Shown: in pieces, positions 42,030-51,764 of the stretch
Layout: each line of letters begins with the position of its first letter
How positions within the stretch are numbered: position 1 is the stretch's first letter
Assembly (NCBI RefSeq): GCF_001742185.1
Contig: NZ_CP015750.1
Coordinates: 4,588,001-4,652,000 of the forward strand
DNA: 64,000 nt
Reading direction: 5' to 3'
From: Pectobacterium wasabiae CFBP 3304
GTDB lineage: Bacteria > Pseudomonadota > Gammaproteobacteria > Enterobacterales > Enterobacteriaceae
Notes under the pieces: model-generated
Seen by the model: the letters and a program-made list of their open reading frames with translations, nothing else
Told to the model about the DNA's origin: nothing
Database searches by the model: none
Program-made: the position numbers and the translations under genes

Positions 42030-42928
42030 AACATCGTCGTCTCTGTCTCATCTGGCTGGGGCTGATGGCCTTGGTACAGACTCCTGCGCTCCATGCCGTG
42101 GAAATCCTGCGCTGGGAGCGGCTGCCACTTGCCGTGCCACTTTATGTTGGGCAGGAACGCATTGTGTTCGTAGATCGCAATGTCCGTGTCGGCGTCCCGG
42201 CCAGCATCGGCGACCGTCTGCGTGTACAGAGCGCGGGTGGAGCCATCTACCTGCGTGCCAGCGAGCCTATCGAACCCACCCGATTGCAGTTGCAGGACGC
42301 CGACAGCGGTGCGCTGCTCCTGCTCGACATTGCGGCCACACCAGCCAAAGACGGCGAGCCAGCACTTGAGCCGATACGCATCGTTGAGGGTAATGCCACC
42401 CCACCCCACTATGGTCAGCCGCCAGACAACGCAACCCGCGCCCCCACGACAGACCATGCCAGGCCGGCGCAACGTGAAACACCTGTGGCCGTGGTACTCA
42501 CACGTTACGCCGCACAAAGCCTGTACGCGCCATTACGCACCCTAGAGCCTGTGCCCGGCATAATGCGCATCAGCCTGCACCGCGACCTGCCACTGGATAC
42601 GCTGCTGCCGACACTGCCTGTAGAGGCAAAAGCGCTGGCCTCATGGCGATTGGAAGATCAGTGGGTCACTGCCGTGCGACTGACACATACAGGCAATGGC
42701 TGGATTGAACTCGATCCACGCGCACTACAAGGTGATTTCCTCACCGCCACTTTCCAGCATACGGCGCTCGGCCCACGCGGCTCTCCCGAAGACACCACGG
42801 TACTGTATCTGGTTACCCGCAAGCATGGACTGCCGCAGTCGCTACTGCCTACCATCCAGCGCTTTGATCCTGCCATGCACTTGCCTACCACCACGCCCCC
42901 GACAACGGAGGTACACCATGCGCAGTAA
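42026..42928 (+). CDS. TIGR03749 (PFL_4704)-family protein, TraK/VirB9-like
   Basis: This 300-residue exported protein has a signal peptide (LIWLGLMALVQTPALHA) and a beta-rich body beginning VEILRWERLPLAVPLYVG, with YAAQSLYAPLRTLEPVPGIM and a C-terminal domain ending QSLLPTIQRFDPAM. It matches TIGR03749. By homology to TraK/VirB9 it would be part of the outer-membrane core complex. It overlaps the VirB10-like gene by 11 bp. Confidence 0.88.
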   Translation: MKHRRLCLIWLGLMALVQTPALHAVEILRWERLPLAVPLYVGQERIVFVDRNVRVGVPASIGDRLRVQSAGGAIYLRASEPIEPTRLQLQDADSGALLLLDIAATPAKDGEPALEPIRIVEGNATPPHYGQPPDNATRAPTTDHARPAQRETPVAVVLTRYAAQSLYAPLRTLEPVPGIMRISLHRDLPLDTLLPTLPVEAKALASWRLEDQWVTAVRLTHTGNGWIELDPRALQGDFLTATFQHTALGPRGSPEDTTVLYLVTRKHGLPQSLLPTIQRFDPAMHLPTTTPPTTEVHHAQ

Positions 42929-44324
42929 CGGTCTGTTGAAATGGCTGATGATCCCCGTCGCACTGCTGGTACTGTTCGTTGGCATCCGCCTGTTCTCTGG
43001 TGGCGGCACACAGTCCCCTGCCACGGCAGAAACGGGCAGCCAGCTCACCCCGGAGGAAATGAAGGCATTGGGCATCGAAGGTGACACCCCACGCGATACT
43101 GTCGCGACGCTGGTGGCCCAGGTTCGGCAACTGCGCACTGAGCTACAAACCGCCACCACCGACAACCGGGCACAACGAGAAGAAAACCAGCGTCTGCGTC
43201 AACGTGAAAGTGCCATTGACCAGCGTATCAGTACCACACTGGAATCCGAGCGGGCCAGCCTTCGCCGCGACCAGGAGCAACTCAACAACGAGCGCCAACA
43301 AACTGAGGGCCTGCTGGCAGATTTGCAACGGCGGCTGGACAGTATCGGCAACGCCGGTCACGGCGACCTGCCAGTCGGCCTTGGCCTGCGAGACGGGGAT
43401 GTTGAAGGATTCAGCGACGAGACCACGATCCGCTGGGTAGAGCCTGACGATGCCAGACAAACTGATGGCCGTCATGGCAACACTGCGCTGAACTTTCCGA
43501 CACGTTTCGGGCCCGCCCAGAAGACGCTGGACACCACGGTCGAAAGCGTCACCAGTACCCGTACAAACGCGACCGGAGCCAACCCCGCCAGGGCCGTCTA
43601 CACCGTACCCACCAATTCAACACTGATGGGTTCAGTCGCGATGACAGCCTTGATTGGCCGCGTACCGATCGATGGCACCGTCAATGACCCCTACCCCTTC
43701 AAAGTCTTGGTCGGCCCCGACAATCTGACGGCCAACGGCATCGATATCCCCGATGTGGCTGGCGCTGTGTTCAGTGGCACCGCGTCCGGCGACTGGACGC
43801 TCTCATGCGTCAGGGGACAGGTACGCTCAATCACCTTCGTTTTCCACGACGGCACCATCCGCACAATTCCGGAAGACAGCGAACGCAGTAATCAGCAAAG
43901 CAATGACCAGAACGGTCTCGGGTGGATCAGTGACCCCTACGGTATCCCGTGCGTGTCCGGCGAGCGCCGCAGCAATGCCCAGCAGTATCTCGGTACACAG
44001 GCTTTGATCACCGCAGCAGGCGCAGGCGCGGCATCCCTCATCGATTCGGACAGCGGTCAGATGTCCTACGCCAGTGCCGACGGCTCCATCGGCACCGTGG
44101 GCATCAGCAGCAACGAGGCTGTGGGCCGCATTCTCGCCGGCGGCGTACGCGACATGTCGGACTGGGTCAACAAGCTCTATGGACAGGCCTTCGCAGCAGT
44201 CTATGTGAAGCCAGGCGCACACGTCGCCGTTCACCTCGAAAAACCGCTCGCCATTGACTACGACACCGAAGGCCGCAAGGTCGACCATCGTACAGGAGAA
44301 AGCCATGCGCTCGAACTGGACTAA
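42918..44324 (+). CDS. TIGR03752 (PFL_4705)-family protein, TraB/VirB10-like
   Basis: This 468-residue protein has an N-terminal TM helix (KWLMIPVALLVLFVGIRLF), a coiled-coil stretch (VAQVRQLRTELQTATTDNRA to LLADLQRRLD), and a C-terminal beta-domain with VPTNSTLMGSVAMTALIGR and a tail containing LEKPLAIDYD. This is the TraB/VirB10 architecture that spans both membranes. ATG 42918 has GGAGG 6 bp upstream; a longer frame starting at 42696 overlaps the preceding gene. Confidence 0.9.
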   Translation: MRSNGLLKWLMIPVALLVLFVGIRLFSGGGTQSPATAETGSQLTPEEMKALGIEGDTPRDTVATLVAQVRQLRTELQTATTDNRAQREENQRLRQRESAIDQRISTTLESERASLRRDQEQLNNERQQTEGLLADLQRRLDSIGNAGHGDLPVGLGLRDGDVEGFSDETTIRWVEPDDARQTDGRHGNTALNFPTRFGPAQKTLDTTVESVTSTRTNATGANPARAVYTVPTNSTLMGSVAMTALIGRVPIDGTVNDPYPFKVLVGPDNLTANGIDIPDVAGAVFSGTASGDWTLSCVRGQVRSITFVFHDGTIRTIPEDSERSNQQSNDQNGLGWISDPYGIPCVSGERRSNAQQYLGTQALITAAGAGAASLIDSDSGQMSYASADGSIGTVGISSNEAVGRILAGGVRDMSDWVNKLYGQAFAAVYVKPGAHVAVHLEKPLAIDYDTEGRKVDHRTGESHALELD

Positions 44325-44742
44325 ACCGCTGACAATCATGCTATCCGTGACCGTATTGACCGGCTGCGCCACGAGCAAGGAAGACTTGTTACCCCATGGG
44401 GGGCGAACCATGCAGGACATCTGGCAGCAAGAGAGCGGCAATACGGGGCGAGTGGGACAGATGGTCTATCGCCAACTGCTCGATGCCCGTCAGAGCTTGC
44501 GCCGTCCACTCAGCCATGCGGATGGGCAAGCTGCTCCTGCAGAACAGGCACACTACACGCGTACCGCCGCCAATGAAGTACGCAGCCAGTTTCAGCGACT
44601 GCCCAACCCCGACCTGCTGATGTATGTGTTCCCGCATCTGGCGGGGACGGACCCGGTTCCTGTACCGGGTTACACCACCATCTTCCCCCTCTACCAGCGT
44701 GTGCAATACGCGATGCCGGGCGAACGTACGGAGGATTACTGA
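44305..44742 (+). CDS. TIGR03751-family ICE lipoprotein (TraV-like)
   Basis: This 145-residue lipoprotein has a signal with the lipobox VLTGC at residues 17-21, and the TIGR03751 block LLPHGGRTMQDIWQQESGN. It ends with a VQYAMPGERTEDY segment. By order (between the VirB10-like and VirB4-like genes) it corresponds to TraV/VirB7 and would anchor the core complex in the outer membrane. ATG 44305 with AGGAGA overlaps the upstream gene by 20 bp. Confidence 0.88.
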   Translation: MRSNWTKPLTIMLSVTVLTGCATSKEDLLPHGGRTMQDIWQQESGNTGRVGQMVYRQLLDARQSLRRPLSHADGQAAPAEQAHYTRTAANEVRSQFQRLPNPDLLMYVFPHLAGTDPVPVPGYTTIFPLYQRVQYAMPGERTEDY

Positions 44743-47591
44743 TGGTCTGGTCGCTTCCCTGGCGCAAACCCACTGTGCCGACCAAAGGCGAACAGCCGGA
44801 CGGCTGGCAGCGCCACATCGATACACTACAGCAGGCAGGCATTCCCGAACCCGGTACCAGCGTAAGGGGGAGCCGCCCCGCCACCCAGGCCGATGAGCAG
44901 GCCTTGTACGAGGTTGCCCCGTCGTTTGTCGCGTTGCTGCCCTGGGTCGAATATTTGCCCGAATCACAAAGTATGCTGCTGGAGGATGGTGTCTCAGTCG
45001 CCGCCTTCTTTGAACTGACTCCACTGGGTACAGAAGGCCGTGAGCCGGTCTGGCTGGCTCAGGCACGGGATGCGCTGGAAAACGCGCTGCAGGACAGCTT
45101 CGACGAGCTCGACGACAATCCCTGGGTACTGCAACTCTACGCTCAGGACGAGACCAACTTTGATCAGTACCTGCAGACCCTCAAGGGCTACATCCAGCCA
45201 CGTGCGCAGCGCTCACACTTTACCGAATTCTATCTGCATTCGATGGCCCATCACCTGCGCGCAGTAGCAAAGCCGGGAGGCCTGTTCGAGGATACGACGG
45301 TCACGCGTCTGCCCTGGCGAGGGCAAACTCGACGGGTACGCATGGTCGTCTATCGCCGCACCGCAGGCAGCACGACGCGACGTGGTCTGATGCCCGAACA
45401 GGCTTTGAATGTGGTTTGTGAACGCCTGAGCGGTGGTCTGGCCAACGCAGGTATCCGCGCACAGCGTCTGGACGCACCGCACATCCACAACTGGCTGCTG
45501 CGCTGGTTCAACCCACACCCCACGCTGCTGGGCCCCAGCGCCGAAGACCGCGAACGCTTCTACCAGTTGACCGCCTACCCGGACACCCACGACGTCAACG
45601 AAATCGAGCTGGCCTCTGGGTGCGATTTCAGCCAGAGACTGTTCTTCGGCCAGCCACGTTCAGATACGGCCCGGGGCGAGTGGTACTTTGACGGCATGCC
45701 GCATCGGGTGATGACGACCGACCGCCTGCGCACACCGCCCAGTGTGGGTCATATGACAGGCGAGAATCGTAAAGGCGACGCCATCAACACCTTGTTCGAC
45801 CAGATGCCGGAAGACACGATGATGTGCCTGACTCTGGTTGCCACACCACAAGACGTACTCGAAGCACACCTGAATCATCTGGCAAAGAAAGCCGTTGGCG
45901 AAACGCTGGCCTCCGAACAAACCCTGGCGGATGTGCAAGAGGCGCGCTCACTGATCGGCAGTTCCCACAAACTATACCGTGCCAGCCTGGCCTTTTACCT
46001 GCGTGGCCGGCATGAAGAAGAACTCGACAGCCGGGGGCTGCAACTGGCCAACGTGATGCTGGGCGCAGGCCTGCAGCCGGTACGCGAAGAGGACGAGGTC
46101 GCGCCGCTCAACACCTATCTGCGCTGGCTGCCGTGTATGTACAACCCGGCGCAGGACCGCAAACAGTGGTACACACAACTGATGTTCGCCCAGCATGTGG
46201 CCAACCTCTCACCGACCTGGGGACGTAGCAGGGGTACAGGTCACCCGGGGATCACTGTCTTCAATCGTGGAGGCGGCTTGATCACGTTTGATCCCTTCAA
46301 CCGCCTGGATCGGCAGATGAACGCGCACCTTTTCCTGTTCGGCCCTACCGGATCGGGCAAGAGCGCCACCCTCAACAACCTGCTCAATCAGGTCACCGCC
46401 ATCTATCGTCCACGGATCTTCATTGTGGAGGCTGGCAATTCCTTCGGGCTGTTCTGCGAGTTCGCCCGGCGTTTGGGGCTGACTGTCAACCGTGTCAAGC
46501 TCGCTCCAGGTGCTGGCGTCAGTCTCGCACCGTTCGCCGATGCCCGCAGACTAATCGAAACACCCAGCGATGTACAAACACTCGATGCTGATGAACTCGA
46601 TGACGAGCCACAGCGCAAGGAAGCCGAGGCCGACGAACAACGCGATGTGCTGGGCGAACTGGAGATCACGGCACGCCTGATGATCACGGGGGGTGAAGAC
46701 AAGGAAGAAGCCCGCATGACCCGCGCCGATCGCTCGTTGATCCGCCAATGCATTCTGGACGCCGCTCAGCGCTGCGTCGCTGCCAACCGTACCGTGCTGA
46801 CCCGCGATGTGCGCGATGCGCTACGTGAACGGGGTCATGACACCACGTTGCCAGAAATCCGGCGTGCCCGTTTGCTGGAGATGGCCGACGCAATGGATAT
46901 GTTCTGCCAGGGCAGCGATGGTGAAATGTTCGACCGCGACGGCACCCCCTGGCCCGAGGCCGACATCACCCTGGTCGACCTGGCAACCTATGCACGCGAA
47001 GGCTACAACGCACAACTGTCGATCGCCTATATCTCGCTGATCAATACCGTCAACAACATCGCCGAGCGCGACCAGTTCCTGGGCCGCCCTATCCTCAACG
47101 TGACGGACGAAGGTCATATCATCACCAAAAACCCCTTGCTCTCGCCCTACGTCGTGAAGGTCACGAAAATGTGGCGCAAACTTGGGGCATGGTTCTGGCT
47201 CGCAACGCAGAACATCGACGATCTGCCAAAGGCCGCAGAACCGATGCTCAACATGATCGAGTGGTGGATTTGCCTGTCGATGCCGCCCGACGAAGTCGAG
47301 AAAATCGCACGATTCAGGGAGCTGACACCCGCGCAGAAAGCGTTGATGCTGTCCGCACGCAAAGAATCCGGAAAATTCACCGAAGGCGTCATCCTCTCCA
47401 AGAGCCTGGAAGTGCTCTTCCGTGCCGTACCGCCCAGCCTCTATCTCGCCTTGGCGCAGACCGAGCCCGAGGAAAAAGCCGAACGCTACCAACTAATGCA
47501 GCAGTTCGGGATTGGCGAGCTGGATGCCGCGTTCAAAGTGGCCGAAATGATTGATCATGCGCGTGGTATCACGCCCCTTGTGCAGAGGTGA
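44742..47591 (+). CDS. TIGR03744 (PFL_4706)-family T4SS ATPase, VirB4/TraC-like
   Basis: This 949-residue cytoplasmic ATPase powers pilus assembly and transfer. Walker A is LFGPTGSGKSATLNNLL near residue 531-547, and a Walker-B-like ILNVTDEGHIITK lies near 787. The N-terminal half contains a long VirB4-type region with TAYPDTHDVNEIELASG. An acidic insert (LDADELDDEPQRKEAEADEQ) lies after Walker A. Its ATG overlaps the preceding TGA by 1 bp. It is the largest protein of the operon. Confidence 0.94.
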   Translation: MVWSLPWRKPTVPTKGEQPDGWQRHIDTLQQAGIPEPGTSVRGSRPATQADEQALYEVAPSFVALLPWVEYLPESQSMLLEDGVSVAAFFELTPLGTEGREPVWLAQARDALENALQDSFDELDDNPWVLQLYAQDETNFDQYLQTLKGYIQPRAQRSHFTEFYLHSMAHHLRAVAKPGGLFEDTTVTRLPWRGQTRRVRMVVYRRTAGSTTRRGLMPEQALNVVCERLSGGLANAGIRAQRLDAPHIHNWLLRWFNPHPTLLGPSAEDRERFYQLTAYPDTHDVNEIELASGCDFSQRLFFGQPRSDTARGEWYFDGMPHRVMTTDRLRTPPSVGHMTGENRKGDAINTLFDQMPEDTMMCLTLVATPQDVLEAHLNHLAKKAVGETLASEQTLADVQEARSLIGSSHKLYRASLAFYLRGRHEEELDSRGLQLANVMLGAGLQPVREEDEVAPLNTYLRWLPCMYNPAQDRKQWYTQLMFAQHVANLSPTWGRSRGTGHPGITVFNRGGGLITFDPFNRLDRQMNAHLFLFGPTGSGKSATLNNLLNQVTAIYRPRIFIVEAGNSFGLFCEFARRLGLTVNRVKLAPGAGVSLAPFADARRLIETPSDVQTLDADELDDEPQRKEAEADEQRDVLGELEITARLMITGGEDKEEARMTRADRSLIRQCILDAAQRCVAANRTVLTRDVRDALRERGHDTTLPEIRRARLLEMADAMDMFCQGSDGEMFDRDGTPWPEADITLVDLATYAREGYNAQLSIAYISLINTVNNIAERDQFLGRPILNVTDEGHIITKNPLLSPYVVKVTKMWRKLGAWFWLATQNIDDLPKAAEPMLNMIEWWICLSMPPDEVEKIARFRELTPAQKALMLSARKESGKFTEGVILSKSLEVLFRAVPPSLYLALAQTEPEEKAERYQLMQQFGIGELDAAFKVAEMIDHARGITPLVQR

Positions 47592-47971
47592 TCAGCGGAG
47601 CACTCAGCATCGCCTGATAAAGGATTTCAACGGTTTCGGATTGTTGCTCTACTCAGCTACCTGTTCATGTTCAACTCAAGCATCAATATGCACAACATTC
47701 AGCCGGGAACTTCAATGAAAACAACATCTGCTATCCACACCACGAATACTTAACGCCCCCTGAATTGTCTGCTGGTGTCGCCAGCAACAAGCCCAGGTAG
47801 CCAACAGTCTTCGAGGCTACGGCACGACACCCGCCGTGCTGACTGTATCCCGTTCCGCTTCGCATCAATTACGCGGATATCCGCCAGCTTCAGGCGGAGG
47901 ATGCACTTTCCATCACATTGGGGGAACCGTCCTCCAGGAACGGCACCTCCATTTGTTCAAGGAGGCAAATA
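47592..47971. other. Non-coding gap between the VirB4-like gene and radC
   Basis: These 380 bp show no supportable gene. A short hairpin GCACG/CGTGC lies near 47823-47840. The last 20 bp contain AAGGAGG, the ribosome binding site of the RadC gene. A promoter for radC and the following TIGR03757 operon is likely here. Confidence 0.4.
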
Positions 47972-48469
47972 ATGTCTACATCTGTTGTTCTCAAAAACAG
48001 CGCCAGATTATTCAACATACTGGACGCTCAGCACGAAGACTGGATTATCGCCCGCGCTATGGAAATCGTGGAACGTAGGATGTTCCGTGGCGGCCAGACA
48101 CTACAAAACTCGGCTGCCACTATGGATTTTCTTCGTACCAGACTGGCACAGGAGCCTAACGAGGTCTTCTCCGCACTGTTTATGGATAACCAAAACAGAG
48201 TCATCGCCTATGAAGAGTTGTTCAAGGGTACGGTAAACAGCACGTCAGTGTATCCCCGTGTCGTGTTATCCAGAGCACTGGCGCACAATGCCGCAGCTAT
48301 CATCTTCGCACATAATCATCCATCAGGACTCACTGAACCCAGTAATGCAGACAAGTTCATTACTTCCCGCCTGAAAGGAGTACTGGACGCTGTTGACGTG
48401 CGCATGTTGGATCATGTCATTGTCGGTCAGGGGCGGCCCTTTTCCTTTGCTGAAATGGGGCTACTTTGA
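47972..48469 (+). CDS. radC: RadC-family (JAB/MPN domain) protein
   Basis: This 165-residue protein has the JAB/MPN metal-binding signature HNHPSGLTEPSNAD (near residue 113-126; HxHPSG...D) and the family block LFMDNQNRVIAYEELFKGTV. It lacks the N-terminal HhH domain of chromosomal RadC (about 220 residues), as is usual on plasmids and ICEs. It may act on DNA ends or as a peptidase-like metalloenzyme; the function is unproven. ATG 47972 is chosen because AAGGAGG lies 7 bp upstream. Confidence 0.92.
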   Translation: MSTSVVLKNSARLFNILDAQHEDWIIARAMEIVERRMFRGGQTLQNSAATMDFLRTRLAQEPNEVFSALFMDNQNRVIAYEELFKGTVNSTSVYPRVVLSRALAHNAAAIIFAHNHPSGLTEPSNADKFITSRLKGVLDAVDVRMLDHVIVGQGRPFSFAEMGLL

Positions 48470-48631
48470 CCATCCTGTTCTTCATGGCATCGAATGGTCC
48501 CTTTAGGACAACTCGATGCCTTTTTGCTTATTCTTCCCTAAAACCGGAGATCAGCTCTTCCCGATTGTTTGTCGTTTCCTGACGCAGATTGGAGTGGACT
48601 ACCGCCATGATCAATTTCGTGGTGCTCCGAT

Positions 48632-49066
48632 ATGCTGTCTCCCGCTCTCACCTCTTCCCTCTGGCGGCATACGATTGCCGCTGGCTTTCTCATTGTGTTG
48701 CTGGCTTCACCAGCACAGGCCACAGAGGTTCTGGCCGTCACTGACACTCGACACCCGATGCAAAACCTGGGCAATACCCAGCTCATCGAGCTGGACCGCC
48801 CCTCCCGCATCGAAGCTGAGCTAGCAGCCAACCTCCCCCAAGACCCCGTCCGCGCTGCCATCATCGTGCAACAACGCCTGAAAGAAGGCGGCACAGCTCT
48901 GCAGCAACGCATCAACGAAGCCTATCAGGATGTTGTCAATGCCTGGAGCTTGGGCATTACCACCCTTCCGGCCGTCATTGTCGCTCAACGCTATGTGGTT
49001 TATGGCGAACCTGACGTCGCCAAAGCAGTGGCGCGTATCAACACATACAGGAAGGCTCAGCCATGA
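48632..49066 (+). CDS. TIGR03757-family ICE protein (TrbC/TraW-N-like)
   Basis: This 144-residue exported protein has a signal peptide (TIAAGFLIVLLASPAQA) and the family pattern TEVLAVTDTRHPMQNL, IELDRPSRIEAELAANLP, LGITTLPAVIVAQRYVVYG. It matches TIGR03757. The last part resembles the thioredoxin-like fold of TrbC-type pilus assembly proteins. It precedes the TraU-like gene with a 4-bp overlap. Confidence 0.87.
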   Translation: MLSPALTSSLWRHTIAAGFLIVLLASPAQATEVLAVTDTRHPMQNLGNTQLIELDRPSRIEAELAANLPQDPVRAAIIVQQRLKEGGTALQQRINEAYQDVVNAWSLGITTLPAVIVAQRYVVYGEPDVAKAVARINTYRKAQP

Positions 49067-49998
49067 GACTCCCCCACCGTCTGCGCGTCAGCCTTGCCAC
49101 CGTTTTGCTCACGGCAGCCAGTTCCTCGTTTTCCCTCAACACCGCTGCCATCATCTCCTCATCATTATCCCCTGATTGCCTGGAATACCGGGTCACCGGG
49201 ATCTGCTACTGGCTGCTTTGTACCAAATTCGGATGTACGGTTCGTACCTCCGTCAAAGTCAGGCACTACGTCCCCGACGCCGTGGTGTCGAGCTACGGCA
49301 ACACTGGCGAGAATCCATGGCTTGAAGTACGCGCCATGAGCCAAACCAACACCACGGCCCGGAGCGGTGGTGACGGCACCAGCAACCATGGCAGCGAGAA
49401 CAACCTATCCAGGTTCCGTAACGCAGACGTGATCGGCCATCCCGGCGGCCAGGTGTTCAGTCAGTTTGCATCATCATCAGGCACCATCTGCGACGGTGCT
49501 GGCACCGCCTTCATGCCGTACCTGTTGAGCACACTCGATACCATCGCATGGCGCTACAACATCCCTGAATCGGTGTACCCCGAGGCACTGATCCCCGGTA
49601 TGCGCGAGATCGGCGCACGCACCGCACTGAACCTGTGGGGCAACGTCTATCCGCGCGGCGGTTTCCTGCACCAGGTGGACAGCTACAAGGCCAGCGCCGT
49701 GGTCGCCCAGCGGGTAGGCGATATCGTGACCCGCCGAGGGCAACTGCACGTATACCAACCCCTGCTCGCCAATGCACGCGACGGTTACTGGCCGGCAGGC
49801 GCACTGATGGAAAGCGATGCTGCAACCGGCAAATGGCAAGAATTGGCTCCTCGCCCCTCCTATTCCTGCACGGTCTTCCCACACAACGGAACACGCACTC
49901 AGGCACAGCAAGACAACTATGCCTGGGCACTCTGGCGACCCTATAGCTGCTGCCAGCGACGCGGCCAGACCTTTCTCGGCAGCGTGGATTTCAACTGA
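49063..49998 (+). CDS. TIGR03756-family protein, TraU-like
   Basis: This 311-residue exported protein has a signal peptide (SLATVLLTAASSSFSLNTAA) and many cysteines: DCLEYRVTGICYWLLCTKFGC early and WRPYSCCQRRGQTFLG at the end. This is the TraU/TIGR03756 pattern. TraU-type proteins act in the periplasm for pilus/transfer assembly in the F-like branch. Ribosome binding is coupled to the preceding stop. Confidence 0.9.
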   Translation: MRLPHRLRVSLATVLLTAASSSFSLNTAAIISSSLSPDCLEYRVTGICYWLLCTKFGCTVRTSVKVRHYVPDAVVSSYGNTGENPWLEVRAMSQTNTTARSGGDGTSNHGSENNLSRFRNADVIGHPGGQVFSQFASSSGTICDGAGTAFMPYLLSTLDTIAWRYNIPESVYPEALIPGMREIGARTALNLWGNVYPRGGFLHQVDSYKASAVVAQRVGDIVTRRGQLHVYQPLLANARDGYWPAGALMESDAATGKWQELAPRPSYSCTVFPHNGTRTQAQQDNYAWALWRPYSCCQRRGQTFLGSVDFN

Positions 49999-50008
49999 GG
50001 ACATGATG

Positions 50009-51406
50009 ATGAAACGTCTCGACCCGAAAGCATTTTCAATTCTTGCACCGCGCCAGTGGCAACACACGCTATGGGTTGCTGCACTGACGCTGAGCAGTGG
50101 CCTGGCTCTGGCACAGGACGGAGGCTTCCAGAACAGCGGAGCCGTCATTGGTGATGAAGTGATGTACTCCATCGGCGGCGGTAACGCCGTATCAATGAGC
50201 GGTGCGGCCGGCATGCGCTCGATTGGTGTCGGTGTAGGCTGGAACAGCAACCTGATCTGCGGTGACATGAACATCAGTACCACCATCCAGAATCAGCTCA
50301 ATGGGCTGACCAACGGCTTTCAGAACATCATGGGTAACGTGATCCAGAGCGCCACCAGCGCCGTCGCCTCGTTGCCCGCACTGATCATCCAGCGGGCCGA
50401 TCCGGGCCTCTATAACCTGCTGACCAATGGCGTTCTGCAAGCCCGACTCGACTTTGATCGCTCCAAACTCACCTGCCGAGCGATGGCTGAAAAAATGGCA
50501 GACACCGCAGGCGGCCAGCTCGGCTGGAGCCAGATCGCCGAAGGCATGGCGCTGCGCCAGGCCGTCGCCAGCAGCGACGCTGTTTCAGCCATTGAACTGG
50601 CCGAAAAAAACCGGGGTAACGACGGCGTACCGTGGGTGGGTGGCAGCAATGCCGGCGGTACAGGTCAGCGCTCAATCAAGGTCGTCGGGGACGTAACCCG
50701 TGCAGGCTACAACCTGGTCAATGGCCGTGGGGTAACCGACACCGCCCCCATCGACCCGGCAAATTGCCAAAGCCTGTCCTGCCAGACGTGGGCATCCCCC
50801 CAGCAAGCCATCGACTTTGCCACGCGTGTGCTGGGCGAACAGGAACAACGCACCTGCGAAGGCTGCACCAAGACCGAGACCTTGCCTGGCGTCGGATTGA
50901 CCCCGGTCATCCAGGACGAATACGACACCAAACTGGAAGCGCTGCAAGAGCTGGTCAGCGGAGCACGCAACACCACGTTCGAGAACCTTCGCAAGGCTGG
51001 CAGCACTTCACTGCCCATCACCCGTGGCGTGATCGAGGCACTGCGTGACGAACCTGATCAAGACATCCTGGCCCGACGTCTGGCCTCCGAAGTCGCGCTG
51101 GCATCGGTACTGGAAAAAGCCCTGCTGCTGCAACGTACGCTACTGACCGGCAGGAAAGAGCCAAACGTCGCCGCCAACCAATTGGCAGTCGCCGCCGTCG
51201 ATCAGGAAAGCAACACGCTTGACCGCGAGATCCTCAATCTCAAAACCGAGCTTGAACTACGCCGCGAACTCGCCAACAACTCGCCGATGGCCATCATCCA
51301 GCGCCACAGCGCACGCGCGGCAGGCTCACGCGGCATTTATGAAGGTGATCCCGTACCTAACCGTCTTGACCAGTTGCAACGCCCCAACCCCGGAGGCACG
51401 CCATGA
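50009..51406 (+). CDS. TIGR03755-family protein, TraH-like
   Basis: This 465-residue exported protein has a signal peptide ending ALTLSSGLALAQ. The mature body starts GGFQNSGAVIGDEVMYSIGG and includes CGDMNISTTIQNQLNGLTNG and a C-terminal coiled-coil region near ELELRRELANNSP. It matches TIGR03755. Three consecutive in-frame ATG codons (50003, 50006 and 50009) occur; GAGGA is best spaced for 50009. TraH-like proteins help pilus assembly in the outer membrane. Confidence 0.88.
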   Translation: MKRLDPKAFSILAPRQWQHTLWVAALTLSSGLALAQDGGFQNSGAVIGDEVMYSIGGGNAVSMSGAAGMRSIGVGVGWNSNLICGDMNISTTIQNQLNGLTNGFQNIMGNVIQSATSAVASLPALIIQRADPGLYNLLTNGVLQARLDFDRSKLTCRAMAEKMADTAGGQLGWSQIAEGMALRQAVASSDAVSAIELAEKNRGNDGVPWVGGSNAGGTGQRSIKVVGDVTRAGYNLVNGRGVTDTAPIDPANCQSLSCQTWASPQQAIDFATRVLGEQEQRTCEGCTKTETLPGVGLTPVIQDEYDTKLEALQELVSGARNTTFENLRKAGSTSLPITRGVIEALRDEPDQDILARRLASEVALASVLEKALLLQRTLLTGRKEPNVAANQLAVAAVDQESNTLDREILNLKTELELRRELANNSPMAIIQRHSARAAGSRGIYEGDPVPNRLDQLQRPNPGGTP

Positions 51407-51753
51407 GTCTTGCCTGGTTGCGATCACACCGTCTGTTCCGTTGGCGTACCGTCAGAGTCCTCCTGTGGACGGTGGCGTTGCTGATCATCACCGTCACAGC
51501 CAACGTCCTGGGCATCTACTTCGCTGGCAGCATCGCTGGCTGGGAACACTGGCTGGCCGATGCAGCCAGCTATTTTCTGTTGTGGCGTCTGTGCCTGTAC
51601 GGGGCCACCGTTTATGGCTGGCTGTGGATGCGCCGCCGCCTGCTCCTGCGCGATACCCGCTCCGACGCCCGGCGCAGGCTCATTCGTGCCGAGATTTCCG
51701 GTATCGCCGCACTGCTGGTACTGGAATTCAGCCTGTTGGTACAGGACGTATAG
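51403..51753 (+). CDS. Small ICE membrane protein (116 aa)
   Basis: This 116-residue protein has three hydrophobic helices (VLLWTVALLIITVTANVLG; a second near WLADAASYFLLWRL; and ISGIAALLVLEFSLLV) and a basic RRRLLLRDTRSDARRRL loop. I do not recall a family name, but it is conserved between the TraH-like and TraG-like genes of this ICE class. It overlaps the preceding gene by 4 bp. Confidence 0.75.
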   Translation: MSLAWLRSHRLFRWRTVRVLLWTVALLIITVTANVLGIYFAGSIAGWEHWLADAASYFLLWRLCLYGATVYGWLWMRRRLLLRDTRSDARRRLIRAEISGIAALLVLEFSLLVQDV

Positions 51754-51764
51754 GGGATATAACC